Virus record (IMG/VR): IMGVR_UViG_3300023178_000226
Span: 1-26,428 of that record
Strand: one strand, 5' to 3'
Origin: a virus
Length of the DNA: 26,428 bases
This document shows, piece after piece, positions 1 through 6,870 of this stretch (position 1 is the first letter of the stretch; the number at the start of each line of letters is the position of its first letter). The position numbers and the translations under genes are program-made. The notes under the pieces are model-generated. The model was not told the DNA's origin. It ran no database searches and saw only the letters and a list, made by a program, of their open reading frames with translations.

Positions 1-2
1 AA

Positions 3-65
3 GGCGAATTAAAAAGACGAGGTATTGATTTAATTTCATTTAGAGCAAAGAGGCCAATAGGATGA
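3..65 (+). CDS. C-terminal end of an upstream gene (partial)
   Basis: An open frame enters from the left edge and ends in TGA at 63-65. It leaves 20 residues that are rich in Arg/Lys and end in AKRPIG. The stop overlaps the next ATG (ATGA at 62-65), the usual translational-coupling pattern in this genome, which supports it as the tail of a real gene. Too little is visible to name the product. Confidence 0.6.
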   Translation, partial: GELKRRGIDLISFRAKRPIG

Positions 66-358
66 TTAACTTTAAACAATTTATTTCAGAAGACTGGCAG
101 AAAGTAAATAAATCTGATAATACTGATGGACTCTCACAAAAAGCTGTTGATGCTTATCGTAGAGAAAATCCAGGTTCTAAATTACAAACGGCTGTGACAA
201 AAGACCCTAAAAAATTGAAAAAGGGTTCTAAATCAGCAAAAAGAAGATTATCATTCTGCCGTAGAATGAAAGGTATGAAGAAAAGATTGACAAAGCCAGA
301 AAACGCTAGGGATCCAGATTCAGCGATTAATAAGGCATTAAGACGATGGAATTGCTGA
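62..358 (+). CDS. DUF6321-family basic protein with a capsid-targeting-like N terminus
   Basis: 98 aa, strongly basic in the middle and C-terminal parts. Residues from GLSQKAVDAYRRENPGSKL through the KKLKKGSKSAKRR stretch and the C-terminal NKALRRWNC match my memory of DUF6321, a small domain common in marine T4-like phages and of unknown function. The N terminus MINFKQFISE resembles the capsid-targeting sequence of T4 internal proteins (form MKTYxEFIAE), which the gp21 prohead protease cuts after I/L-x-E. I infer that the first 10 residues may be a packaging tag and the basic remainder a DNA-associated head protein. The start is coupled to the upstream stop by ATGA. The domain call is fairly sure; the capsid role is inference. 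Confidence 0.75.
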   Translation: MINFKQFISEDWQKVNKSDNTDGLSQKAVDAYRRENPGSKLQTAVTKDPKKLKKGSKSAKRRLSFCRRMKGMKKRLTKPENARDPDSAINKALRRWNC

Positions 359-361
359 TAA

Positions 362-1243
362 GTGACACAATATAGCACACAGACAAATGATTTTTTAAAT
401 AACAATCGTAATATTTACGAAGTTGTTTATACAGCAAATGGTGCTAATGGTGATATAGTATCAACAGATAATAGATTACCAGTTGATGCAGTCATTAAAT
501 ATGGTAGTTCAAATACTGTCAGTAGTGGTAATTGGGGTTTAGATGTAGCATTAGGAAATATACCAGGTTATAGTAACATTCATAAATTTGGTGCTGCTCC
601 TTCTATGTCACAAAACCAAACAGGCAGTGTTTGGGATAAAGATGATACAATATATCCATGGAGTGCATGGGATACAGCAGGTAATGTAACAATAGCAACA
701 ACCGCAGTAAATGGATCAACATCAACACTTGATAATGGTCTATCTGTTACATTAGTTGGTTTAGATGATAATTATGAAGCTGCAACTGAAACACTTACGA
801 TTAGTGGTTCAAGTGCAACAGGCACTCAAGTGTTTAAAAGATTATATCGTGCTTATGTAACAGATGGTGCGAGTTCTAATCAAACGCAGATAAGAGTATC
901 TCGTGGTGCAACAGAAGTATTGAGAATTAACATTGGCAAATCTCAAACGCTAATGGCAATTTATACTGTTCCTGCTGGTTATACTGGTTATTTGTTACAA
1001 GGAACCGCTTCAGTTCAGTATGGTGCTGATGCAACGGGTGATATGTTTGTAAGATATTTTGGCCAAGATACATTTAGAGTTGGCCACAGTTTTGAGGTTT
1101 CAGGTGCTGGAGGACAATACATTTATCCTTTCAGTGTGCCAGTGGCGATACCTGAAAAATCCGATATTGATGTAAGAGTAACTGTTCGTTCTAATAACGC
1201 TAGAGTTACGGCTGCATTTGATTTATTGCTTATACAGAATTAA
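362..1243 (+). CDS. Virion structural protein (beta-rich)
   Basis: 293 aa with a GTG start three bases after the previous stop. There is no signal peptide or membrane helix. The composition is Gly/Ser/Thr/Asn-rich with alternating hydrophobics, typical of a beta-sandwich virion protein. The second half, with RVSRGATEVLRINIGKSQ, YTVPAGYTGYLL and FEVSGAGGQYIYPF, resembles a conserved structural protein of marine T4-like phages that I recognise only by pattern. It sits between putative capsid-internal genes, which fits a head or tail surface component. The exact position in the particle cannot be read from the sequence. An AAAGGAG-type ribosome site follows it for the next gene. Confidence 0.6.
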   Translation: MTQYSTQTNDFLNNNRNIYEVVYTANGANGDIVSTDNRLPVDAVIKYGSSNTVSSGNWGLDVALGNIPGYSNIHKFGAAPSMSQNQTGSVWDKDDTIYPWSAWDTAGNVTIATTAVNGSTSTLDNGLSVTLVGLDDNYEAATETLTISGSSATGTQVFKRLYRAYVTDGASSNQTQIRVSRGATEVLRINIGKSQTLMAIYTVPAGYTGYLLQGTASVQYGADATGDMFVRYFGQDTFRVGHSFEVSGAGGQYIYPFSVPVAIPEKSDIDVRVTVRSNNARVTAAFDLLLIQN

Positions 1244-1261
1244 AATAAAAGGAGACTATAA

Positions 1262-2284
1262 ATGTCAGATAATAAAACTTTAAGAGCTGTTGCAGATGTT
1301 GCTCGAAGCATTATGGTGGGAGAAGCCTTAAAGGGTGACCAGCATAAAATCGACAAAAACAAAAACAACAAGATTGATGCTCATGATTTTGAAATGTTAA
1401 GAAAAGAAAAGGACATCAAAGAGGAAAAAGTTGAATGTTCTAAATGTAATGGTAAAGGTTGTGAGCATTGTGACAACAAAGGTTATCACATGGAAGAATC
1501 TGGTGGTAAAGACCATAAAGTGAAAAAAGAAGATAAATGTCCTGTTACAGGTGAAGATGAATGTAAATGTGAAGAAGTTGAACAATTAGATGAAAAAACA
1601 CCAACAAGACAACAAGTGAAACAAGCAATTGGTATTGCTCGTGACAAACGCTATGCTGGTGGTAATATGACAGGTGCAGTTAAGGCTATGAATAAAATTA
1701 ACAAAGGCCTTGCAGGTCATCCAAAAGTTTCTGATGAGTTAAGAAAACAAAACGAAGAAACTGAACAACTTGATGAATATAAACCACATGAAAGTGGCGT
1801 TACTCGTATTCAAGGTCGTGCTTATGGTGCTTCTAAACCAGAAAAACACGCAGTTGATACGATGAAAGGTCCAACTAGGAAGGAACTAGAAAAAATGGAT
1901 AAGAAAAAACCATTCAAAGAAATGTTAGAGTTGTATGCTGAAAAAGGTTTAAAATCATTAGCAGAAATGACAATGACAGAAGAACCTGACCAAGAGACTT
2001 ATGAAAAAGAAGTCACTAAGGCTAAAAAGAAAGCAACAGAAAAGAAAACACCCGAAGAAGAAGCTGGTGTAGCAAAAGCTGCTGTTCAATCAGTTAAAAT
2101 TGAAGAAGAAGTTGAGCAAATCAATGAAAGACCTATGACTGATGCTGAAATGGCAAAGCGTGAGGATATTGTTAAAGGTATGAAAAAAAGTCTTAATGGG
2201 TTTAAAGATAGATACGGTGATAAAGCAAAACAAGTAATGTATGCTACTGCTACTAAACAAGCGATGAAAGAGGACGAGGAATAA
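1262..2284 (+). CDS. Multidomain capsid-internal-like protein with EF-hand, Cys cluster and repeated I/L-x-E sites
   Basis: 340 aa, very rich in Lys and Glu. Segments in order: an EF-hand-like loop (residues 31-42, D-x-N-x-N-x-K-I-D, Asp at position 12 instead of Glu); a DnaJ-like Cys cluster CSKCNGKGCEHC (59-70) with more Cys at 93, 101 and 103; a helical segment at 112-165; and a C-terminal module with RYGDKAKQVMYATATKQAM, a pattern I have seen in many marine phage proteins. Acidic linkers end in QLDE (111), QLDE (172) and QINE (289). These match the I/L-x-E consensus of the T4 gp21 prohead protease, so the protein may be cut into separate pieces in the head. Ribosome site GGAGA is 7 nt upstream. 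The cleavage and packaging roles are inferred. Confidence 0.65.
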   Translation: MSDNKTLRAVADVARSIMVGEALKGDQHKIDKNKNNKIDAHDFEMLRKEKDIKEEKVECSKCNGKGCEHCDNKGYHMEESGGKDHKVKKEDKCPVTGEDECKCEEVEQLDEKTPTRQQVKQAIGIARDKRYAGGNMTGAVKAMNKINKGLAGHPKVSDELRKQNEETEQLDEYKPHESGVTRIQGRAYGASKPEKHAVDTMKGPTRKELEKMDKKKPFKEMLELYAEKGLKSLAEMTMTEEPDQETYEKEVTKAKKKATEKKTPEEEAGVAKAAVQSVKIEEEVEQINERPMTDAEMAKREDIVKGMKKSLNGFKDRYGDKAKQVMYATATKQAMKEDEE

Positions 2285-2288
2285 AAAA

Positions 2289-3953
2289 ATGTCTAAACGA
2301 TTCAGAGAATTATCACACAAACTAACTGAAGCTCAGGCGGTTGTTGAAGAAGGAAACAAACCAACCAATCCTGAACTTTGGGCTCGTGCTAAATCAATGG
2401 CTAAGAAAAAGTTTGATGTTTATCCGTCCGCATATGCAAATGGTTGGGCATCAAAATGGTATAAGTCAAAAGGTGGCGGTTGGAAGACGGTCAGTGAAGA
2501 AGTAGAACACCTAACAGAGTTATCACCTAAAACTTTAGGTTCATATGTTAAGAAAGCATCAAAAGATGCTTCTGACCATTCTTTTGACCATGGTGATGAT
2601 GAACATCGCCAATATGGAACTCCAGGTCATGATCCTGATGCTGATAAAGATTTGGAAGATAGAGAACGCAAAATTCAAAATCGCCAAAAAGGTGTTAATA
2701 CAGCTACAAACAAATTAGTTAAAAAAGCTACTAATGAAGAAGCAACCTATACTGAAGCTGTTGTAAGATTGAATCCAAAATCATTCTTAAAAGTAAAAGG
2801 TCCAAGTTCAGCTTATGATGCTGGTTATACAGCTGCTAAATCTGGTAAAAAATATGGCGAGAATCCACATCCTAGAGGTTCAAAAGAACATTTAGATTGG
2901 TCTAAAGCACATAACACAGCTCGTGCTAATAAAATTCATGGCGAGGAAGTAGATTTAGAAGAAGGTCATTATGAAGTGGTTTATAAACACCCACAATATA
3001 AAAACCATCGTGCTCATGTAATCAAAGCAAAAAATGAGAAACACGCAGAATCTAAATTTTTAAGTTATGGTAATCCATATCAAGTTAAAAGTGTGAGAAA
3101 AGTTCAAATGAAAGATATTGATGAAGAAGTAAAACAAATTGATGAAATTTCAAAACAAACTGCTCATAGTTATGTGAAAAAAGGTATGAGTAATCTTACC
3201 GGTATGGCTGCTGACCGTGCTTTAACAAAAGACAGAGCAGAAAGAGATGAACTTAATCGTAAGATTAAAAATAGAAAACAAGGTTTATCTCAAGCTGTTA
3301 ATAAGTTAGCAAAAGAAGATGCTGAAATACCCGCTCTTATGAAAAAACCTGTTGAAGAAGGCTATTACAAAACTCAACAGATTAATAAAATGGAAGATGA
3401 GAGATTAGCAAAACAGAAAAAGGCTTCAACAGGTTTTGCGAAAGGTCCGCATCCTGACCTTCTTAAAAAGGCCAGAGAATGGGATAAAAAACATCCTCTT
3501 CCAAAATGGCAAGATAAAACACCTAAGGGTTATGGTCCAAATGAAGAAGTTCATCCAGATACCTACAAGGCACAATCTGTTTATGATAATGCTCACAAAG
3601 CTGCTACTAAAAAAGGACACAGTGAAATGGAAGCACATAAACAAGCCTCTGCTGTGATGAAAAAGAAACATCCTGGTTTTTCAGCAACAAGAGGTGAAGG
3701 CCAAGTTTATAAAGAATCAGCTGCAGACCGTATGTTAAAGTTGCTTAAACAAAAACAATCCGAGAAAAATTGGGCATCTAATATTAAAGTGCCTGATTAT
3801 TCACAAGTAAAAAGAAAAGAACCTATTGACTTAAGTAAAGTGAATACGGTTAAAGAAGCATATAAAAATGCTAAAAAGAAAATGAAGGAAAAGCCCGAAA
3901 CATTTCAGGCTGAACCAGAATTGAAATCGGACATTAATAAAGATGTTCAATAA
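2289..3953 (+). CDS. Large capsid-internal-like polyprotein with DUF5872 and duplicated helical modules
   Basis: 554 aa, lysine-rich. After a short leader ending in KLTE (14), residues 24-67 look like DUF5872 (NPELWARAKSMAKKKF then GWASKWYKSKGGGWK). A helical module occurs twice (78-146 and 287-343; both have SYVKK, then an RxRKIxNRxxG-type stretch, then NKL). Residues 175-215 carry an AYDAGYTAAKSGKKYGENPH...GS..H..W pattern resembling ribosome modulation factor. Residues 227-275 form a small basic domain. Sites of the I/L-x-E type close most segments (LTE 77, LEE 225, IDE 279, IDE 286). I infer a head-packaged polyprotein processed by a gp21-like protease. It starts 5 bases after the previous stop. 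Parts are recognised by pattern only and no activity is known. Confidence 0.65.
   Translation: MSKRFRELSHKLTEAQAVVEEGNKPTNPELWARAKSMAKKKFDVYPSAYANGWASKWYKSKGGGWKTVSEEVEHLTELSPKTLGSYVKKASKDASDHSFDHGDDEHRQYGTPGHDPDADKDLEDRERKIQNRQKGVNTATNKLVKKATNEEATYTEAVVRLNPKSFLKVKGPSSAYDAGYTAAKSGKKYGENPHPRGSKEHLDWSKAHNTARANKIHGEEVDLEEGHYEVVYKHPQYKNHRAHVIKAKNEKHAESKFLSYGNPYQVKSVRKVQMKDIDEEVKQIDEISKQTAHSYVKKGMSNLTGMAADRALTKDRAERDELNRKIKNRKQGLSQAVNKLAKEDAEIPALMKKPVEEGYYKTQQINKMEDERLAKQKKASTGFAKGPHPDLLKKAREWDKKHPLPKWQDKTPKGYGPNEEVHPDTYKAQSVYDNAHKAATKKGHSEMEAHKQASAVMKKKHPGFSATRGEGQVYKESAADRMLKLLKQKQSEKNWASNIKVPDYSQVKRKEPIDLSKVNTVKEAYKNAKKKMKEKPETFQAEPELKSDINKDVQ
2520..2726 (+). repeat. Protein-level repeat, copy 1 (SYVKK module)
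   Basis: Codes for residues 78-146 of the 554-aa polyprotein. It shares with copy 2 (3147-3317) the order LS/IS-x-x-T-x-x-SYVKK, a charged helix with ERKIQNRQKG, and NKLVKK. The two are related at protein level but diverged in DNA. Each copy follows a predicted I/L-x-E cleavage site, so cleavage would release them as separate units. Confidence 0.6.
3147..3317 (+). repeat. Protein-level repeat, copy 2 (SYVKK module)
   Basis: Codes for residues 287-343 of the 554-aa polyprotein: ISKQTAHSYVKK, then LNRKIKNRKQG, then VNKLAKE. It is the shorter partner of the module at 2520-2726 and lacks the His/Asp-rich insert found there. It follows directly after the KQIDE site. Confidence 0.6.
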
Positions 3954-3962
3954 TAATTAATA

Positions 3963-3989
3963 TTGAGTGAAAACTAAATACATTATAAT
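3963..3989 (+). promoter_or_regulatory. Candidate promoter before the 4017 gene
   Basis: The 63-base gap after the polyprotein gene holds a perfect TATAAT at 3984-3989, preceded by TTGAGT at 3963-3968. The spacer is only 15 nt, so the -35 match is weak. A good ribosome site AGGAGA (4005-4010) follows, 6 nt before the ATG at 4017. This is the only sizeable gap in the structural block, which makes a promoter plausible but not certain. Confidence 0.4.
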
Positions 3990-4016
3990 TTAAAAATTTA
4001 AATTAGGAGAAAAAAG

Positions 4017-4358
4017 ATGGCTTTATGGTCAAACACAGATGCTAATACAAGTGTGCCTAAGTCCGCACCTTCATTAGTTAATCTATCAAACACACAGGCA
4101 AATAGTAATTTGCTTTATGCCAATACAACAACCGGTGCCTTTATCGCTGGTGCTAAAAAAGGTGTATTTGGTGTTGATACAACAGAACAAGGCGTTGCAA
4201 ATAATCCAAAAGGCGGTCACGCAGGATGGGTTATGAGAACAGAAGGCACAGGTGGTCGTTCAGGTCGTGTTCACATCGAAACTTTAGTTGCAATGGGTTC
4301 TATGACTGGTGATGGTGGTGCTGTTGCTAACGATGATGTAACATTTGCAGATAGTTAA
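4017..4358 (+). CDS. Small virion structural protein family of marine T4-like phages
   Basis: 113 aa, Gly/Ala/Thr/Asn-rich, with no membrane helix or signal. The core AGWVMRTEGTGGRSGRVHIE followed by TLVAMGSM is a pattern I associate with a short conserved virion-protein family in marine T4-like phages. A role as a small head or tail decoration protein is possible but not shown. It has its own strong ribosome site and a candidate promoter just upstream, which suggests high expression, as expected for an abundant particle protein. The start is supported by AGGAGA at 4005-4010. Confidence 0.55.
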   Translation: MALWSNTDANTSVPKSAPSLVNLSNTQANSNLLYANTTTGAFIAGAKKGVFGVDTTEQGVANNPKGGHAGWVMRTEGTGGRSGRVHIETLVAMGSMTGDGGAVANDDVTFADS

Positions 4359-4363
4359 GATAT

Positions 4364-4864
4364 ATGAGATTCAGACAATATTTGTCCGAACTCTATAACA
4401 TAGATCAAGGACAGGCGGAAAAGAAACACGAACCAACAAATGAGGGTTCGTCATCCATTTCTAATCCAAAGATTAGAGCGGAGATTAATCTACGCCTGCT
4501 AACCCAATTGGGTTTTTTAAGAAGTTTTGTAGGTAACCATCTTACTCCACATTCTGGCATACAAGCGATTCGTAAAGTGTTGCATGAGTTTTCATTAGAC
4601 TTACCAGCACTTTACGATATCGATCCAGAGGGTGATGAGTTAGCTATAGAACTTGACCAGTTTGGTCATGTTTTTAATTATGATGAAACCAATGAGTTTG
4701 GAAAAACTGACGAGGTTTCAAAAGATCCACAAGTTCATTACATTTATATAATATACTACTTGGATGATAGAGGACAATATGATTTTCATGCAGAAATTGT
4801 CGATGAAGAAGGTTTAGATTATATTATCAATGATGATGAGGAAGATGACGAAGATTTAGAATAG
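4364..4864 (+). CDS. Acidic protein of unknown function with a capsid-targeting-like leader
   Basis: 166 aa. The N terminus MRFRQYLSE again has the T4 internal-protein leader form with a predicted cut after L-S-E (residue 9). The body (about residues 30-110) looks globular, with helices around INLRLLTQLGFLRSFVG and IRKVLHEFSLDLPALYDI. The C terminus is extremely acidic (DDEEDDEDLE). I do not recognise the family. It lies 5 bases after a structural gene and 1 base before the next gene, so it is co-expressed with the head block. The leader suggests head packaging, as inference only. Confidence 0.55.
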   Translation: MRFRQYLSELYNIDQGQAEKKHEPTNEGSSSISNPKIRAEINLRLLTQLGFLRSFVGNHLTPHSGIQAIRKVLHEFSLDLPALYDIDPEGDELAIELDQFGHVFNYDETNEFGKTDEVSKDPQVHYIYIIYYLDDRGQYDFHAEIVDEEGLDYIINDDEEDDEDLE

Positions 4865-4865
4865 A

Positions 4866-5258
4866 ATGTTATTTAATGATTTGAATAATGATAATGTGAT
4901 GATATATGCAGTTAAAGCTTATGATAAACCAAATTGTATTATGAGCGAATTTAAAGATGATATGAAAAGATTCAATTATCTTAAAAGACTGTTTAAAAGA
5001 TATCGTAGTTTAGGTGAAATAAGAGAACGATTGGTGATAAATCATTTAGTTGTTCTTTGTAATGTTTTTACACCAGAAATAGCAACAAGGCTGTTATTTT
5101 ATAAAATGGCAAAAGAAGATTACTCGGTGTTGAAAACATACTTAACCTTTTTAAATGTTATGCCAAATTATGTAAGAGGCATTAAAGGTAAAGATATAGT
5201 TTCATCTGAAATACCATTAGACATTACAATAGTTAATTTGTTAAGAACAATAAAATGA
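4866..5258 (+). CDS. Conserved hypothetical protein (DUF7207-like)
   Basis: 130 aa, predicted mostly helical and soluble. The pattern AVKAYDKPNCIMSEF, then YLKRLFKRYRSLGEIRERL, then NHLVVLCNVFTPEIATRLLF matches a conserved protein I remember from marine T4-like phages, probably the family named DUF7207. Function is unknown. It begins one base after the previous stop and overlaps the next gene by ATGA. Constant co-location with virion genes suggests a head or assembly role, but nothing in the sequence proves it. Confidence 0.65.
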   Translation: MLFNDLNNDNVMIYAVKAYDKPNCIMSEFKDDMKRFNYLKRLFKRYRSLGEIRERLVINHLVVLCNVFTPEIATRLLFYKMAKEDYSVLKTYLTFLNVMPNYVRGIKGKDIVSSEIPLDITIVNLLRTIK

Positions 5259-5596
5259 TAAAAGAAGAAGAAAATCCAAGAAAAATGTATCATAAACATT
5301 TTGTAAAGGCTATGAAGGCCATGCCTGGAAGCCAAATACAAGCAAAACATAAAGCTGAAATGGAAAGATATAAAAAAATGATGGGTAAATCATTTATTGA
5401 TCAAGTTGCACCTAAAAAAATGGCCAAGTTTGATAAAAAGATTAAAGAAGATGCACCAACCGTAAATGTGGGTGGTGGTCAAGTGGCAGGTTTGGGTGTT
5501 GGTGCTCAAGGCGAACCCGGTATTAAAAAAAGAAAAAGACATGAAAGAGGTCAATTGTTACCATTTTATGCCTTTGTAAGGAGAAGAACAAAATAA
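5255..5596 (+). CDS. Basic conserved phage protein, unknown function
   Basis: 113 aa and basic. The N-terminal part is a charged helix (MYHKHFVKAMKAMPGSQIQ). The middle carries a Gly-rich motif, EDAPTVNVGGGQVAGLGVG then QGEPGIKKRKR, which I recognise as recurrent in marine T4-like phage proteins of this neighbourhood. The C terminus is Arg-rich (FVRRRTK). The start is coupled by ATGA to the previous gene, and the stop overlaps the next ATG (TAATG). Function is unknown. It could be another small head-associated basic protein. Confidence 0.6.
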   Translation: MIKEEENPRKMYHKHFVKAMKAMPGSQIQAKHKAEMERYKKMMGKSFIDQVAPKKMAKFDKKIKEDAPTVNVGGGQVAGLGVGAQGEPGIKKRKRHERGQLLPFYAFVRRRTK

Positions 5597-6099
5597 TGTT
5601 TGGTATTGGTGGAGTGATTAAAATCGTTGCTATCTTAATTATTGTTTTAGTGCTTGCAGGAGGTTTTTGGCATATTTCAAATCTAAAAGCAAACCTTGCA
5701 ATATCAGAAGCTAATAATGCTAAGTTAGAAGATGGAATTCAAAAGCAAAAAGAACTTGTTGAATTAATGCAACAAGACATTGAACAAATTCAACATATCA
5801 ATAGAGAATTACAAGATGTTAATACTAAAAATCAAGAGCAGTTAAAGCAACTGACTGATAAATTTAGTGTTAATGCAAAAGGTGAAAAAAGAGATTTTGG
5901 TGCAATTGCAGCCTCAAAACCAAAATCAATTGAGAGATTGGTTAATCGTGGAACACAAAATGTAGTTAGATGTTTAGAACTATTGACTGGCGCTTCACAT
6001 ACTGAAAAAGAATTAAATGCTAAATTGACAAGTGAGACTAACCGTGAATGTCCTGATATCGCAAATCCGAATTTTATTCCTACTGTTCCTACTAATTAG
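5596..6099 (+). CDS. i-spanin-like protein: N-terminal membrane anchor plus coiled coil
   Basis: 167 aa. Residues about 8-28 form one hydrophobic helix (IVAILIIVLVLAGGFWHI). They are followed by a long heptad-like region (about 30-90, rich in Gln/Glu/Leu) and a periplasm-type C-terminal part with two Cys. This is the layout of an inner-membrane spanin (Rz/PseT.3 type), which joins an outer-membrane lipoprotein to fuse the membranes at lysis. The overlapping lipoprotein gene in another frame (from 6032) matches the classic Rz/Rz1 arrangement. The family cannot be confirmed by sequence motif, because spanins diverge fast. It opens the lysis block. Confidence 0.65.
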   Translation: MFGIGGVIKIVAILIIVLVLAGGFWHISNLKANLAISEANNAKLEDGIQKQKELVELMQQDIEQIQHINRELQDVNTKNQEQLKQLTDKFSVNAKGEKRDFGAIAASKPKSIERLVNRGTQNVVRCLELLTGASHTEKELNAKLTSETNRECPDIANPNFIPTVPTN

Positions 6100-6442
6100 T
6101 TTAACGGGTTGTGCCACCTTTAAGTTATGGGGTGACGATGATGTTGAACCAATAGAGATACAGACAAAGGCTGTTGAAAGAACACCACTCAATCTGCCTG
6201 ACCCACCATCTATAAAACCAAGAACACCAACATGGTATGTGGTTACACCAGAAAATGTTGAAGAGGTGTGGGCTAAACTGAAAGAACAAAATGCAGATTT
6301 GGTTTTATTTGCTGTCACTGATGATGGTTACGAGGAACTATCAGTTACAATGGCGGAAATAAGAAACTATATAAAAGCACAAAAAGTAATTATTGTAAAA
6401 TATAAAGAATACTACGAACCAGAGAAAAAGGAAACAAAGTGA
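6032..6442 (+). CDS. Lipoprotein overlapping the i-spanin gene (probable o-spanin)
   Basis: 136 aa from GTG 6032, or 132 aa from the in-frame GTG at 6044. A hydrophobic signal ends in the lipobox LTGC (residues 22-25), so the mature protein should be lipid-anchored at Cys25. The first 68 bases overlap the i-spanin gene in the +1 frame, as in Rz/Rz1 pairs. The mature part is Pro-rich at first (LNLPDPPSIKPRTPTWYVV), as in many o-spanins, then has an alpha/beta-looking domain. It is long for an Rz1-type protein, so an extra function is possible. No clear ribosome site precedes either start, so translation may depend on coupling. Confidence 0.6.
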   Translation: MRLTVNVLISQIRILFLLFLLISLTGCATFKLWGDDDVEPIEIQTKAVERTPLNLPDPPSIKPRTPTWYVVTPENVEEVWAKLKEQNADLVLFAVTDDGYEELSVTMAEIRNYIKAQKVIIVKYKEYYEPEKKETK

Positions 6443-6870
6443 AACAATTTTTAATTTTATTACTATTTTTACCATTATTTGCCTTTGCTAAAGATAAAGA
6501 TGGTGTAACCTATGACTATAAAATAACACGAGTGATTGATGGTGATACTGTGGCTTTTGAAGCGCCCTTTTTACCTGACCCATTGAAAAAAGAATTGAGT
6601 ATTCGTGTATATGGTGTTGATACACCAGAAAAAAGTTGGCGTGGTCAATGTGATAAGGAAAAAGAACTAGGTGAGGCTGCATCAAAATTTACAAAAATGG
6701 TATTAAAGAAAGCCACCCATGTTCAGGTTGTAATTATGGATTGGGATAAGTATGGTGGTAGAGTTTTAGGTGATGTTCTTATTGAAGGTAATAGTTTAAG
6801 AAAATTATTAATTGACCAAGGTTATGCCAGAGAATACTATGGCGATAAAAAGGAGAGTTGGTGTAAATGA
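6439..6870 (+). CDS. Secreted thermonuclease (SNase-like) family protein
   Basis: 143 aa. A signal peptide (residues 1-17, LLLFLPLFAFA then KD) precedes an SNase-like fold. The key residues are present: VIDGDT (33-37), Arg56 in IRVYGVDTPE, Asp61, Glu64 and Arg108 in YGGRVLGDV. These line up with the catalytic Arg/Asp/Glu/Arg of staphylococcal nuclease, a Ca-dependent DNA/RNA nuclease. The secretion signal puts it in the periplasm or outside the cell. GTG start, coupled by GTGA to the lipoprotein gene. Its place in the lysis block suggests activity late in infection or against DNA entering from other phages; that role is inference. Confidence 0.85.
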   Translation: MKQFLILLLFLPLFAFAKDKDGVTYDYKITRVIDGDTVAFEAPFLPDPLKKELSIRVYGVDTPEKSWRGQCDKEKELGEAASKFTKMVLKKATHVQVVIMDWDKYGGRVLGDVLIEGNSLRKLLIDQGYAREYYGDKKESWCK

